From positions 29,989,452 through 30,053,451 of the forward strand of contig CM037789.1 in assembly GCA_021229015.1 (NCBI GenBank): a stretch of 64,000 nucleotides of DNA, in the 5' to 3' direction. The first letter of the stretch is position 1. Each line of letters opens with the position of its first letter. The stretch is from Solen grandis (Eukaryota; Mollusca; Bivalvia; Adapedonta; Solenidae). A program made the translations under genes and the position numbers. Below the pieces are notes generated by a model. It saw only the letters and a list, made by a program, of their open reading frames with translations. It was not told the origin of the DNA and did no database searches. Positions 53,970 to 64,000 of this stretch are shown here, in pieces.

Positions 53970-54235
53970 TGAGATATTCCCAAATTAAATTTTAAATTTT
54001 CCCGACTAAAGCATTTTTTCCCGACAAATGCAATTTTCCCGACAAGTACATATTTCACGAAGAAAAAAAAGTTTCCAGACAAATGTAATTTTGGTTGACT
54101 ATGCGACTTTTTCCTGACTAATGCAATTTTCCGAAAATAAAATATCCCACAAAAAAACCCTACAAGTTCATTTTTCCAGACGAGTACAAAATTACGACTA
54201 AAATTTAAGACGACTATAATTTTCACCACAAATAC
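53970..54235. repeat. Degenerate TTTTCCCGACAAATGCAA minisatellite
   Basis: TTTTCCCGACTAAAGCA, TTTCCCGACAAATGCAA, TTTTCCCGACAAGTACA, TTTCCAGACAAATGTAA, TTTTCCTGACTAATGCAA and TTTTTCCAGACGAGTACAA at 18-40-bp steps. It borders the hairpin array at 54236. Confidence 0.75.
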
Positions 54236-54665
54236 GATTTACGATCCAGGTCAACCATTTATCTTGGTTTATTACGATCTACGACCCAGCTCAACCATTC
54301 CATGAACATTTTCAATGGTCGAGCTTCGATCTACGATCCAGCTCAACCAATCCATGAACATTTTCATTGGTCGAGCTTCGATCTACGATCCAGGTCAACC
54401 ATTTATATTGGTTTATTTCAATGGTTGAGCTACGATCTACGCCCCAGCTCAACCATTCCATGAACATTTTCAATGGTTGAGCTACGATCTACGACCCAGC
54501 TCAACCAATCCATGAACATTTTCATTGGTCGAACTTCGATCTACGATCCAGGTCAACCATTTACATTGTATTTTGGTTTATTTCAATGGTTGAGCTACGA
54601 TTTACGACCAGGTCAATCACTATTCTATGTTTTCAATGGTCGATCTACGATCTACGCGCTAACTT
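54236..54665. repeat. Hairpin-forming minisatellite (AATGGTTGAGCT / AGCTCAACCATT)
   Basis: Blocks of about 50-70 bp: TTTTCAATGGTYGAGCTWCG, ATCTACGAYCCAGCTCAACC, ATTCCATGAACA. Within blocks ATGGTTGAGC (54421-54430) pairs perfectly with GCTCAACCAT (54447-54456) over a 16-base loop, and the next block (54472-54483 with 54498-54509) has one mismatch. Confidence 0.85.
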
Positions 54666-54689
54666 CACACACCTTTGTTATAGTCATAT

Positions 54690-54855
54690 ACTTGCTATCA
54701 CATTGTCCATTCATGCTCCGCCCGGTTTCACCTGTGAGGCAGCCTCCCTGCTGGCTTGCAGGGACCGGTGATTATTTCCTCCACCTTTAAAGGCTCGGCG
54801 TCGCTATATGATTAAAATACGGTTGCAACGAGAGTTAAATCCAAACACAACAACT
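54690..54855 (+). mobile_element. SINE-A fragment
   Basis: GAGGCAGCCTCCCTGCTGGC, TTATTTCCTCCACCTTTAAA, GGCGTCGCTATATGATTAAA ATACGGTTGCAACGAGAGTT, AAATCCAAACACAACAAC tail. Confidence 0.75.
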
Positions 54856-54934
54856 TTCAAAAACCATTTTCTAGCTAAAGAAAGTTAAGTCTATTTTTCT
54901 CCGAATCCAATTTTTAAATAGGCTATCATCATTG

Positions 54935-54990
54935 TCTGGGTGTAGCTCAGTGGTTTATGAACAGTCCTTTTCATCAGAAAATCCTTACAT
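54935..54990 (+). repeat. tRNA-like A-box fragment
   Basis: GGGTGTAGCTCAGTGGTTTA resembles a tRNA 5-prime half; no B-box follows. Confidence 0.35.
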
Positions 54991-55189
54991 TAGATGGGCT
55001 ATGTAAAAAGGTACATTTATAGAGCTATAGCATCATTCTTCCTGGTATCACTCTTCCTGCCAGGTGCTGCCGTATTCCTTTCACAATCATACTTAAGGCA
55101 ATGACGGACAAAATGCAAATTAAACCCCGATCAGCTCGCGTGTTTCCCACAGGTTGCTCTTTCTTAATATCGTAAAGACAGTTTCCTGG

Positions 55190-55445
55190 CGGCCAAGGAG
55201 TAAAAGTGTCCTGGAGATTATGGGTTCGATATCCGGCCATGGCACACACAAAAATGTTATTGGATTAAAACTGGTGTATCTCAAATGTGTTTGACTCTCA
55301 GCACAAAAAGGAGTAATGCTAGGACTGGTCGGTCCAGTATTTTAATAACGTGACTGGGTATTGTATAATGTCACTTAACTATGGCATGGTATCGCAAAGG
55401 TGTAACAAAGGAAGGACTAAAGAAAGGCTAACGTCCTACACGTGA
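55190..55445 (+). mobile_element. SINE-C copy, old
   Basis: TCCTGGCGGCCAAGGAGTAA head, GATTATGGGTTCGATATCCG GCCATGGC (B-box), TGCTAGGACTGGTCGGTCCA, GACTGGGTATTGTATAATGT CAC, AAAGGCTAACGTCC. Confidence 0.7.
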
Positions 55446-55449
55446 CTAA

Positions 55450-56470
55450 CATACTTTCTGTGAACGTTGAACTCAAACAAACATTACTGCTATAGTCCCC
55501 AAGTGGTATCCGGTTATTTGTTCTCGTCTTTTTTATGGCCATGTTGTTTTGCCGTCAGTGAATGTTTTTTGAGATGGCCATATCTCGAAAAGTTCTACAT
55601 TTGTGATTATAAATGTCAAAGCATTATTGCATTTTTCTCTTGGAAAATGGGTAATAAAATAAAAATAACTAGGCTGAGGGCATATCGAGCAGGAAACTAA
55701 TAAACTAATTTGTCAGATTAATGAGTCTGGACTGTCATTCTAACACTTTATCTTATCAAATGCATAACTAAAGATATATGCCGAACCAAAAAAGCAATCA
55801 AATAGGGCTTGGATTATCCCTTCCAGTATTTGCAATCAATTTATGACCCATTTGCCTAGAGCCTTGATAAAAACAGTACTACTGTTACTACATATAAAAA
55901 TAAAAAGAAGCAGCTACAATACTTTTGCACTAAGCTCTCCATATATATCTTATAATGACATAAGTCTCCAAATGAAAGAACATTTAATTAATTCCCCTCT
56001 TTCGTCTGTAATCAAGAGGTTTAAAAATAATTGAATGGATGCCTTTACTTCGTTAACCTTCATGCGATTTGGAGAAGAAAAATTCCATCACATTCACCTG
56101 TTTGCTCCTTCCCTCATGACGTAATAATTCAAGAATTTGCCTCTTGTTTGATTACCCCATGAAATGCGGAAAAAACGCTCCTGGGCTCCATGTCAATCAA
56201 TTCTATAATGTGTCTAACCATTAAAAAAGCATCACATTTCACAAACTCATCAGCATTTTTTTTGCATTAATTTCAGATATAACTGAAAACATGTTTTCAA
56301 TCAGGATTCTTTAACAAAGTTGATTCCTCTTTGAAATAACATTTTTTGTAACTGTGGTATACAAGAGAATCTCCTTTCTTCATAAACACTATGTTTTGAC
56401 ACATATTTCCTATTTAACATAGGTTTAATTAATAGTAAGTAATTAAGTAAGTAATTAAAAAATATTTACT
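55450..56470. other. No recognisable gene
   Basis: AT-rich; short frames without domains. Confidence 0.5.
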
Positions 56471-56483
56471 TAAACAGCACTTA

Positions 56484-56575
56484 ATTCACCACCACTACCA
56501 CTACTACTACTTCTACTGCTACTACTACTTCTTCTACTGCTACTACTACTACTTATACTACCACTACTACTACTT

Positions 56576-56606
<31 letters not shown>

Positions 56607-56632
56607 TGTTACTACTACTACTTCTACTATTC
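56484..56632. repeat. (TAC/TTC)n trinucleotide array
   Basis: About 50 TAC, TTC and TGC triplets. The minus frame translates as poly-serine with arginine, typical of a microsatellite read-through, not of a gene. Confidence 0.95.
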
Positions 56633-56639
56633 CAACTCG

Positions 56640-57060
56640 ATTTTCTTGTACCCATTTTCCAGAAAGACAAAGCAGCATTTTAATTATGGACACCCCGGTG
56701 ATATAATTATAAAACAATGGACTGCAAAACTCCTGTCTTAATATTAAAACTAATCAGTATCCATCATGGCGTTCCATTAATTATTCCATACTAAAACGCA
56801 TCCATAAAGTATAATATATGACGCAGTTTGAAACGAACCCTTTCACCAATATATTATCGTTACGGCTTGTTAATTATTGAGTGATTAATATAGCCTAAGT
56901 AATTAAATACGGTGCAATATACTAATATTTTTATCATATGATTTTTACCCAGGGAAACGCTCAAGCAATCCCTTAAATGAGTCGTTAATTAAAACTTTTT
57001 AACATTATTTCTTAGCCCTGGTGTATACAAATTTTGTTTCACCAAAGAATCGCGCATACG
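56640..57060. other. No recognisable gene
   Basis: AT-rich, no structure seen. Confidence 0.5.
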
Positions 57061-57064
57061 TGCT

Positions 57065-57340
57065 TTGTCAAAGGGTTAGAGTGGGGGTTGTAGGTTTGAG
57101 CCACGACCGGGACATCACTCGCTCAAAATAGCACTAGCTTCTCGCTAGGAACTCTGCATTAATACTTGTACAATAGTTGCAGGACTGGTTGGCCTGGTGT
57201 CAGAATAATGTGACTGGGTGTGGTATCATGCCATATGTCTACGGTGTGATACTGCAGTGTGGCAGCACTATATCTGTCTCAAGTAGACATAGTCTCCAAA
57301 TGACTTAATTAACGTTGGGACCCTAAACCCAATAATCAAA
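57065..57340 (+). mobile_element. SINE-C copy, well preserved body
   Basis: Head GGGTTAGAGTGGGGGTTGTA GGTTTGAGCC, then GCAGGACTGGTTGGCCTGGT, GTGACTGGGTGTGGTATCAT GCCATATG, GTGTGATACTGCAGTGTGGC, CAAGTAGACATAGTCTCCAA, end GACCCTAAACCCAATAATCA. It gives the clearest consensus of the body. Confidence 0.92.
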
Positions 57341-57348
57341 GAATTAAA

Positions 57349-57381
<33 letters not shown>
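57349..57381 (+). repeat. (AC)n microsatellite
   Basis: About 15 AC units, lying between a TTAA (57344) and the MITE end at 57382. Confidence 0.95.
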
Positions 57382-57382
<1 letters not shown>

Positions 57383-57584
57383 CCTTTCCCTCATAGAGGA
57401 AACCATGAAAAGACCTATGTAACTCGCAGGCTAATCAGGATTTATGCTGTTCGCTGCTCCTCAGTGGTCTGGAAATGAGGATTTTGTAATTAAATTTGGT
57501 AAGGTTTAACTGTGGTTTTCTGCAGATCAGGCTTTATGTGGTACCTATTGAGTGCGTCAAAATGAGTCTATATGAGGGAGAGGG
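57382..57584. mobile_element. TTAA-type MITE (CCCTTTCCCTCATA ends), copy 2
   Basis: CCCTTTCCCTCATA and TATGAGGGAGAGGG ends. The inside is the reverse complement of 26635-26838: ATGCTGTTCGCTGCTCCTCA, AATTTGGTAAGGTTTAACTG, GCAGATCAGGCTTTATGTGG. TTAA follows on the right (57585-57588); on the left an (AC)n run separates the end from the nearest TTAA. Confidence 0.88.
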
Positions 57585-57716
57585 TTAATTTGCCCTACAA
57601 TGCATTACGATATCAAGAACACGCGAAACGTCAAAATGACTGAAAGGATTTTACAGCTATTATTGTTCAATCGAACGAATCTGATACTGTTTTCTTTCTC
57701 TAAACTGTGTGTGGTC

Positions 57717-57742
57717 TTTTTTTTTTTTTTTTTTTTTTTTGC

Positions 57743-57773
<31 letters not shown>

Positions 57774-57774
57774 T
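57717..57774 (+). repeat. T(n) and (CA)n tract
   Basis: About 24 T, then GCAAAA, then about 14 CA units. Confidence 0.95.
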
Positions 57775-57779
57775 GACGT

Positions 57780-58560
57780 CTAAACTGCTTTTTTGCTATA
57801 TGCTTTGAGTGTTTGTGCATTCGTGAGTGTTTATTATATTCATTTATTCATGCACGCATGTCTTCTTTTATCTTTTTGATATTCATTTATTTATTTTTTT
57901 CGGAATTGCGGGGATTGGGGTGGCTATTAGAACTATGACAAGTTTAATATTTATTGCCGCAATAAATAACATACACTCAATAATTCTGGATCTTCCGTGA
58001 CAAAATGATATACATGTCGACTGGTTACATAATTATACATTTGGAATGTTTTCTATTTTCAAACTGTAAATGCATAAAATTAAATTATTGCATTTTACCG
58101 AAGATTTGGGAGAAAATGACACAATTATGTTTCATTCGGTTCGTTTTATTGGTATGTTCCGAAAATTACACTTTGTAATAGAATTTACATGACATGTTTA
58201 TTGGCATCACATTTAATCATCAGACGGGGATTGTTTACAGGATATCAACCTGCAATTACTTCAACTTACTTCATATAAACTTGTTCATAAAATTAAATGA
58301 AATTAGTCAGTAAAGAAACAGAAAAAAATGTATTTAGTAACTGAAAATATCTTGATATTTTTAGATGTTTTTTTTTTAAATTGTTCTGTCTTTAATTTAT
58401 AACATCTTTCAATTAAATTATTTTAGAAAGCGTTTATTCCATTACTTACTAATATTCATTTATGTAGCATTTATGATCTAGTACACTTAAACTTCTCTGT
58501 ATATATAGAGGTTTTTAAATCCTATACAGACACTATCGCAGTGAAGAACAGAACAGGTAT
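57780..58560. other. No recognisable gene
   Basis: AT-rich, no structure seen. Confidence 0.5.
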
Positions 58561-58562
58561 TT

Positions 58563-58775
58563 TATTTTGACTTGTTTGTTTGTTGTGTTAAACGTCCCGC
58601 CGACAGTAATTTAGTCATATGTAGACTATGTCTATTTGAGACAGATATAATGCTGCCGCATCAGTCCTGAAACTACCCTTACATGCTGATCGCCAAGCAA
58701 AGGAGCTATTCCTGTTTTCTTTTACGACTTTGGTATGTCGCGACCGGGTATCGAGCCCACAACCTTCCGCTCCCG
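58563..58775 (-). mobile_element. SINE-C copy with internal deletion
   Basis: TTGTTTGTTGTGTTAAACGT CCCGCCGACAG, TATTTGAGACAGATATAATG CTGCCGCA, then directly TCAGTCCTGAAACTACCCTT, TGATCGCCAAGCAAAGGAGC, TTTGGTATGTCGCGACCGGG, TCGAGCCCACAACCTTCCGC. About 70 bp of the body (the GTGGTATCATGCC section) is missing. Confidence 0.9.
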
Positions 58776-58799
58776 AGGTGTATTTTTTTGTATGTAGCG

Positions 58800-59490
58800 C
58801 ATCATCATTAAATATTTGAACCACATAAAAATAGATAAATCACGTAATATATGAGAAATCTAAACACAAACTATGACGATGGATTTATAAAGTAATTGAA
58901 CATTATATCTTATTGACAATGATTGTGTTATATACTTTGTAAGACTAAACACTTTTTTTTTAGACTTAAAGAGTTTAACGATTTTAAACATACTTGGTCT
59001 ATTAATATGGTATGTCACTATATCTTGGACATACACAAATAAATTGATATTCGTCTTCGGTGTTATTAGTGTTACAGCATAAACAATATCTTAATTATCA
59101 TTTATTCTATTTCTTATAAATATTCCTGTCTTCTTAATGAATGCGAATACAATCCTGTTCTAGGAATGATACATCTCAGAGAATAGGGTAACAGGTCTAA
59201 ATTTGATTCATATTCAAAAATGTTTTGCAGTCTTAAACCGAGCTATATCAATTGACATATACCAGTATTGTATTAAAATATCAATGACTCTTTGTCTAAA
59301 GATATATGGAGATGTCTTAATATCAACCTGTGACGGAGTTTAAAATGCACATCGAAAACCATAGCTTTCCAGAAGAATTTTACCATTGCTATCTCACAAT
59401 CAATAAGACCGTGTTCATATATATATATACATTAACTTGTAATCTAAATATTATCAAAAAGTAGTGTTTACATCAATGTTTGGTAAAACG
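58800..59490. other. No recognisable gene
   Basis: AT-rich, no structure seen. Confidence 0.5.
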
Positions 59491-59494
59491 TACA

Positions 59495-59758
59495 AGCCTT
59501 GATTGATTGACTGATTTTTAGTTAACCGTCGCTGCGACAGTATTTCAGTCATATAGCGACGTCAAGCTAATAACAGGTGGAGGAAGATCCCGAATGCACG
59601 GAGTCATCCGGGTAGAACCACCGACCTACCGCAAGCCAGCTGGGAGGCTTCCTCACATGAAAATCCGAATGACCCTGCCGGGATTCGAACCCAGCGCGGT
59701 GAGGGGCTGAGTGAGTGTTTAAAGTCAGCGACTTTACCCTATCGGCCACGGAGGCCCC
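59495..59758 (-). mobile_element. SINE-A, full length (type 2)
   Basis: Minus strand: GGGGCCTCCGTGGCCGATAG head, GCTGGGTTCGAATCCCGGCA (B-box), GGTCATTCGGATTTTCATG, body, GTCGCAGCGACGGTTAACTA and (ATCA)n tail. ACGTACA at 59488-59494 and 59759-59765 is a probable 7-bp target duplication. Confidence 0.9.
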
Positions 59759-60133
59759 ACGTACATACCTATAAATATACATGTTCACCATAAACAGCGT
59801 TAGAACAATAGCTCTGTTCTTACAGTCTGACATTCCTGATTTCTCAAAACATGATTTTATTACATTTATTTGATCGCAAGAACTTCGTGAAGGGAAACGC
59901 AATATCTCCAGTTTTAATCTACCGTGAAACGTGCGTCACATATCATAAATCATTTCCTTTTACGCTGTAATATAAATTAAGTATTTCACTTCATAGTTAA
60001 TCCGTGTCAATGATTCCTGCGTTGGATCAGTACTAAGTGCCTGAAATGGTCATGAAAACAAAATCCCCGAGGGTTTGGAACCCATTATCTTCGGGGTTCG
60101 TTGTCACGGTACATTAGCACGTGATCACGGCGC

Positions 60134-60138
<5 letters not shown>

Positions 60139-60168
<30 letters not shown>
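60139..60168 (+). repeat. Poly-T run (about 30 T)
   Basis: Uninterrupted T tract. Confidence 0.95.
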
Positions 60169-60169
<1 letters not shown>

Positions 60170-60429
60170 TTTCTTTGCTTCTCTGATACCTATTTCGACT
60201 CGCTAAAGTTGTTTCCGAGCGGTATCGTGCCATATGCGAACGATGTGGCTGTACCATTCCCGATAAATAAAAAAACAAACACTTACGGATTTATACGGAA
60301 AATATAATAATATATAGTTCATGCATTATTTTGTATTTTTTATGTTGTATTTATATACAAGATAAACCAATTGTCATTTGTTATACCTGCAGTGCCATGT
60401 AAAAAGGTATCATAACCTAATAGATTGAG

Positions 60430-60745
60430 ATGCCATCCCAATTCACTGTGACTAAGTTTGGTATAGATCAGTTCACGTTGTCAGTGTAAGAGAGCATACT
60501 CAGTTAATTTTGCAATTTTTCATCAGTTCATGGGCCGTAACTTTAGAGTTTTTAAGACATGTTGGCTGGTTATCAAGCCTTGTTGAGATATATTGCACAT
60601 TCACATTTTGGCTAAGTTTGGTAAAGATCGGTTCACGTTTGTTCGAGTTAGAGAGCAGACAACATCAGTGGACGCCGCAGGCCCACCAGCAGGTGGATCC
60701 ATAAAACGTCCAGTCATTCGATGGGCTTATAAAAAAGGAGCTGCA
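60430..60745 (+). repeat. Dispersed repeat with duplicated AAGTTTGGT module
   Basis: AAGTTTGGTATAGATCAGTT CACGTT...AGAGAGCATACT (60454) and AAGTTTGGTAAAGATCGGTT CACGTT...AGAGAGCAGACA (60617) are related modules 163 bp apart. The right end has CGCAGGCCCACCAGCAGGTG and TGGGCTTATAAAAAAGG. Common bivalve repeat style; class unknown. Confidence 0.55.
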
Positions 60746-60807
60746 TGTGTTTATATATATATGAAACAGTGTTTTCTACAAACTTAATTCAAAAGTAATA
60801 ATAGTAT

Positions 60808-60905
60808 AAAGTTCCCTTGCTATGCCACTCAGCATATAAGGGTAGTTCAAACACCATAAAAGGGTAGCTGAAATACTATTGGTCGGTCATAAACCTAAAC
60901 AAATA
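60808..60905 (+). mobile_element. SINE-C fragment
   Basis: CCCTTGCTATGCCACTCAGC ATATAAGGGTAGTTC then directly GCTGAAATACTATTGGTCGG, CATAAACCTAAACAAAT tail. Confidence 0.65.
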
Positions 60906-61513
60906 CACAATTTAAAGTGAGATACATGTTAGCCAAAAACGCTAATGCAAGCTAAATTCCTATTTTTCGTGGTAAATACTCATGTGTCTGTGGTGAAAAA
61001 TAAATAAAAAAAAGGCATAAAGGATCAGACATTAATTGTCATTTTATATAACATTTTCGTATTTGATAAACACGAGGACAAGGACATCAAATTCAAATAT
61101 ATCTTTATAACTCTCGCAATTTTAAGTGACCTGGGTTCTGTATAAGATGGCAGTTCATGTCAGATTTTTTTTATCATATGACCTAAAATCAACAGAACAA
61201 AAACAGTAATGACATGAAACACACTATGAACAACTAAGGCTACATGCAATCTTTTACCAAGAAAGTAGCTCCAAACAACGATAAAGTATATATTTCCCGC
61301 ACATTGTCAACATAACAGTAAATTATACATTTTTTTTTCAATAAAAGTTATCAAATACACTTATACATATAGTCTACACGCGCGTGAGATGGTGTAATCA
61401 TGTCTTTGGCCACTACATTATATATAACGTGTTTAGTATAAGAAAATACGCGATGGTTATACTAAACCGGAAACAGCTGTTCACATATGTTGTCATGTGA
61501 TAAGATATTTTAG

Positions 61514-61655
61514 AGGGCGTTTCAGTTGGATTTTTCAAGTGAGGAAGTCTTTCAACGAGCTTTCGGAAGATCGAGGATTCTACATTAGAGCCCCTGTACC
61601 CAAGGTCGCTTCCCCCACCTGTAATTAGCTATTGCGTCGCACTTTTTCCGACGCA
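61514..61655 (+). mobile_element. SINE-A fragment, old
   Basis: GTTTCAGTTGGATTTTTCAA GTGAGGAAGTC, TTTCGGAAGATCGAGG, CTTCCCCCACCTGTAATTAG CT, TTGCGTCGCA. Confidence 0.6.
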
Positions 61656-61689
61656 CCCCCACAAAAACGATAAACTTCAAAATCAACAT

Positions 61690-62130
61690 GCTGATTGAGA
61701 AAAAATAATAATTTACCAGATTGATGCACCATAAAAGCTTCTGTTAATATTGTGTTTTATCCAAAAAAGATAAATATTCAAGGAATTCCTTTCCTATTAT
61801 TTTATTACATCGCTTTTAGAAACTCAAAGTCATATAGTTATTGTTGTCAGAATCAATTGTGACAGTTATATGCGGGGAATTCTTCTGGAAGTAGAATTTT
61901 GTCTTGATATATCTTCTTAAAAGTGTTGCTATTTTTATCCCAATGCAGGAAATTTAAACTTTATACTGGTATTGGAATAAAATTAAAGCAGAAAAAAAAA
62001 CTTTTATTTTGTCAGTTGCAAGATTGAACAAGGCAGTATCGGATTTCTTTCTTGCTTTGTGACAATTCTTGAGATCGAATCCTTGTTTCAATCTCCATGG
62101 TCTGACACAGAGAAACAAACCATTGACCCT
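61690..62130 (+). repeat. ~440-bp duplicated segment, copy 1
   Basis: Collinear with 63330-63765: CCAGATTGATGCACCATAAA, TGTCAGAATCAATTGTGACA, TTGTCAGTTGCAAGATTGAA CAAGGCAGTATC and CCATGGTCTGACACAGAGAA recur in the same order. No coding potential recognised. Confidence 0.85.
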
Positions 62131-62229
62131 ATTCTTTATACAAGTATCGTCATCGGATTGCATTGAAATTATAAATTTTGAACTACTAAGAATTGAATCC
62201 TGAATCGAATAAAGATTTAATGTTCATAT

Positions 62230-62278
62230 TTGTGTTTAACGTCCCACCGACAATATATCAGTCATATGTGGACTGTTG
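62230..62278 (-). mobile_element. SINE-C 3-prime fragment
   Basis: TTTGTGTTTAACGTCCCACC GACAATATATCAGTCATATG TGGACT, then unrelated sequence: a severely 5-prime truncated copy. Confidence 0.8.
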
Positions 62279-62289
62279 ATGAGAAATAC

Positions 62290-63150
62290 AATTATATTTA
62301 ATAATGGGAACTTAAGTGTTAGTTATATTGCTTATGTCACCATTGCTCTTTCCATGATAAATATGTATTATGTATTTCATTTCCAAGGAAATTATGTTAA
62401 TGGGTAAGTAAAAAACAACTATTTATAATAGCCTAGGTATGTCTTTGATATTTGTTTGTGAAACAAGGATGAAGAGTTTCGTTCATACCATTTTTAAGAA
62501 CTGATTTTAAATATTACATACAGAGAAATTATAGAGAGATTATAGGCATATTGACTCGTTATATAAATTTGATTACTTGAAGTGCTTTTACAACATCCGT
62601 TTTAATAAATAAATATGTTTCCAAAGTGACTCAAAAATGTCCCTATTGCCCAATTCATTCTGTGTAGTTGAATAAAATCTAATTAATTTCATGTAAATAA
62701 ATGAGAAAAAAAAATGTGCCAAGGTCGCACTCACTTTACATTACAAAGAGTTTTCAATCAACTGTTCAGCTATTTCTTTATCAATATCCACACACAGACA
62801 ATACGTATAAGCGCATATGTCTGGTTGGAAAGGCACAAAATTACCGACACTTCCTGTTTCAAGTCCTGCCAAAATCTCAGTCTGTGATCAAAAATTCATT
62901 TCTGAATTCTTTGGAAAACTGACCCCGAGGATATAAACATTTTTCGTGCTCAACTCGAGTGTGTGCTAAAAAATTGTACTAGTCAGTTAAGTTTTTCAAA
63001 TTTTGCTAAACTTTCTCTGTTCCACAATTAGCCCCTACTACAATTTACATAAATTCACTATCAAAGTTACTCAATTTGTTTTGATATACATAAGATAAGC
63101 AAACCAAGGTTCAGTCTCAGTCTGAGTTGAGCAGGAAAGGGTTTTACAAC
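62290..63150. other. No recognisable gene
   Basis: AT-rich; the 73-codon plus frame at 62701-62922 has no recognisable domain. Confidence 0.5.
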
Positions 63151-63154
63151 CTCG

Positions 63155-63250
63155 GGGCCTGGTCCCGATGACGGAATGGTTAGAGAGTTAACCCCGTACC
63201 GGTGAGGTCGTGTGTTCGAACAGTGTCGGATACCCACGTCTGCCTATTAC
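63155..63250 (+). repeat. tRNA-like SINE head
   Basis: GGTCCCGATGACGGAATGGT TAGAG (A-box), GTCGTGTGTTCGAACAG (B-box). No acceptor pairing and no CCA-compatible end. Confidence 0.55.
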
Positions 63251-63329
63251 ATCTGTCAGTCGAAGGATACATTGGTAACACTTTATCGTTATAAGGATAT
63301 TCACAAGTGGCACGTCGACCTGTCAAAAT

Positions 63330-63765
63330 GCTGCTTAAATAAATGAGTAAAAATAATAATCTTCCCCAGATTGATGCATCGTAGAAGTTTCTGCTATTAT
63401 TGTATGTATCCAAAAATGATAAATCGAATTCCTTTCATATGATTTTATTACACCGATTATGGAAACTCATAAAGCCATACTCTTATTGCTGTCAAAATCA
63501 ATTGTGACAGTAATATGCAGGAAATTACCTCTTTTGGAAGTAGAGTTTTTTCTTAAAAGTATCCCTATGCAGGAATTTCAGACTTTATAAAATTAAAGAA
63601 GTAAAAATTATTACTTTGTCAGTTGCAAGATTAGACAAGGCAGTATCAAATTCTTTCTTGCCGGAAAACACTTTAAATAACGTTAGCTTTGTAATAATTC
63701 TAGAAATCGAATCATCGTTTAAATCTAACAGTTTCATGGTCTGACACAGAGAAACGAATCAGTCA
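63330..63765 (+). repeat. ~440-bp duplicated segment, copy 2
   Basis: Counterpart of 61690-62130 with small indels; it contains an extra CCGGAAAACACTTTAAATAA stretch at about 63661 absent from copy 1. Confidence 0.85.
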
Positions 63766-64000
63766 AAATGCTGTTTTACATTAATGAGTACTTTTCTGTT
63801 TGAGATCTAACATCTGTGAGTCAGTAAAGGTTTGTCTAAGTGCTGTTAGTACGAGAGTTACTATTGGTCTAAAAGTTCTCACTACCTTGTTGGGCTGCGA
63901 ATAGTGGCGCGGCTTTTCAACAAACAAAAAAAACGAAACGAGAAAATGCTACGGGCAATGTATGGAGTAACGGAATGAGCCCTAAGGAGTTTCCGACGCT

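Noticed and set aside
56470..56670. Serine-rich protein
   Set aside because: Translation of a (TAC/TTC)n array.
1..64000. Host protein-coding gene, mitochondrial insertion, rRNA or viral remnant
   Set aside because: I looked for conserved motifs, splice-bounded frames, rRNA-like conserved blocks and reverse-transcriptase or capsid motifs and found none that I could support by eye; exons shorter than about 60 codons could have been missed.

Overview
The window reads as AT-rich, intron-free, repeat-dominated nuclear DNA from an invertebrate animal, most likely a bivalve mollusc. This rests on several recurring tRNA-headed SINE families, TTAA- and TA-flanked MITEs, hairpin-ended elements and the phrase 'AGGTCAAGGTCACACTT', all of which I associate with clam, mussel and oyster repeats. 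The species-group call is inference from memory; no search was run. There are two 100-base assembly gaps (2401-2500 and 52501-52600). I found no host gene that I can identify. Nearly every open frame falls in a repeat or in AT-rich filler.

Layout. 1-2400: AT-rich sequence and a GCCTGGCAGC minisatellite. 2500-7000: layered old repeats, including two decayed copies of a coding remnant that looks like the C-terminus of an IS110-type transposase. 8500-16500: many SINEs, including a full-length copy with a 10-bp target duplication (11361-11611) and a SINE inserted inside another SINE (16040-16495). 17000-24600: an inverted-repeat element, SINE-on-SINE insertions, and a 17-bp satellite at 22962-23482 that appears to have grown from the end of a Tc1/mariner-type MITE. 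26600-28080: two adjacent TTAA-flanked inverted-repeat elements; the larger has a promoter-like, CpG-richer core with a possible short first exon. 33303-34786: the clearest mobile element, a PIF/Harbinger transposon shortened by an internal deletion. It keeps the 5-prime ends of two convergent genes, a TATA/initiator promoter for each, and phased motif arrays at both ends. 35000-43930: more SINEs, a TTAA MITE, and two hairpin-ended repeats. 45000-57000: minisatellites (28 bp, 26/52 bp, and a hairpin-forming array at 54236-54665), microsatellites and SINEs. 57000-64000: a second copy of the CCCTTTCCC MITE, SINEs, and a ~440-bp segment present twice (61690 and 63330).

SINE names used here are local labels. 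SINE-A has a Leu/Ser-like tRNA head and ends in GACGGTAAACCC plus a CAA or ATCA tail. SINE-B has a GTCCAGTGGTAACG head. SINE-C has a tRNA head and a body containing GTGTGGTATCATGCCACATG and ends GACGTTAAACCCAAC. SINE-D has a GGCGAAGTGGTAGAG head and SINE-E a TAGCTCAGTTGGTAGAG-type head. The elements depend on machinery supplied elsewhere (LINE reverse transcriptase for SINEs, transposases for MITEs); no intact copy of either is present here. The most novel-looking items are the Harbinger deletion derivative with its motif arrays, the IS110-like remnants, and the MITE-to-satellite transition.
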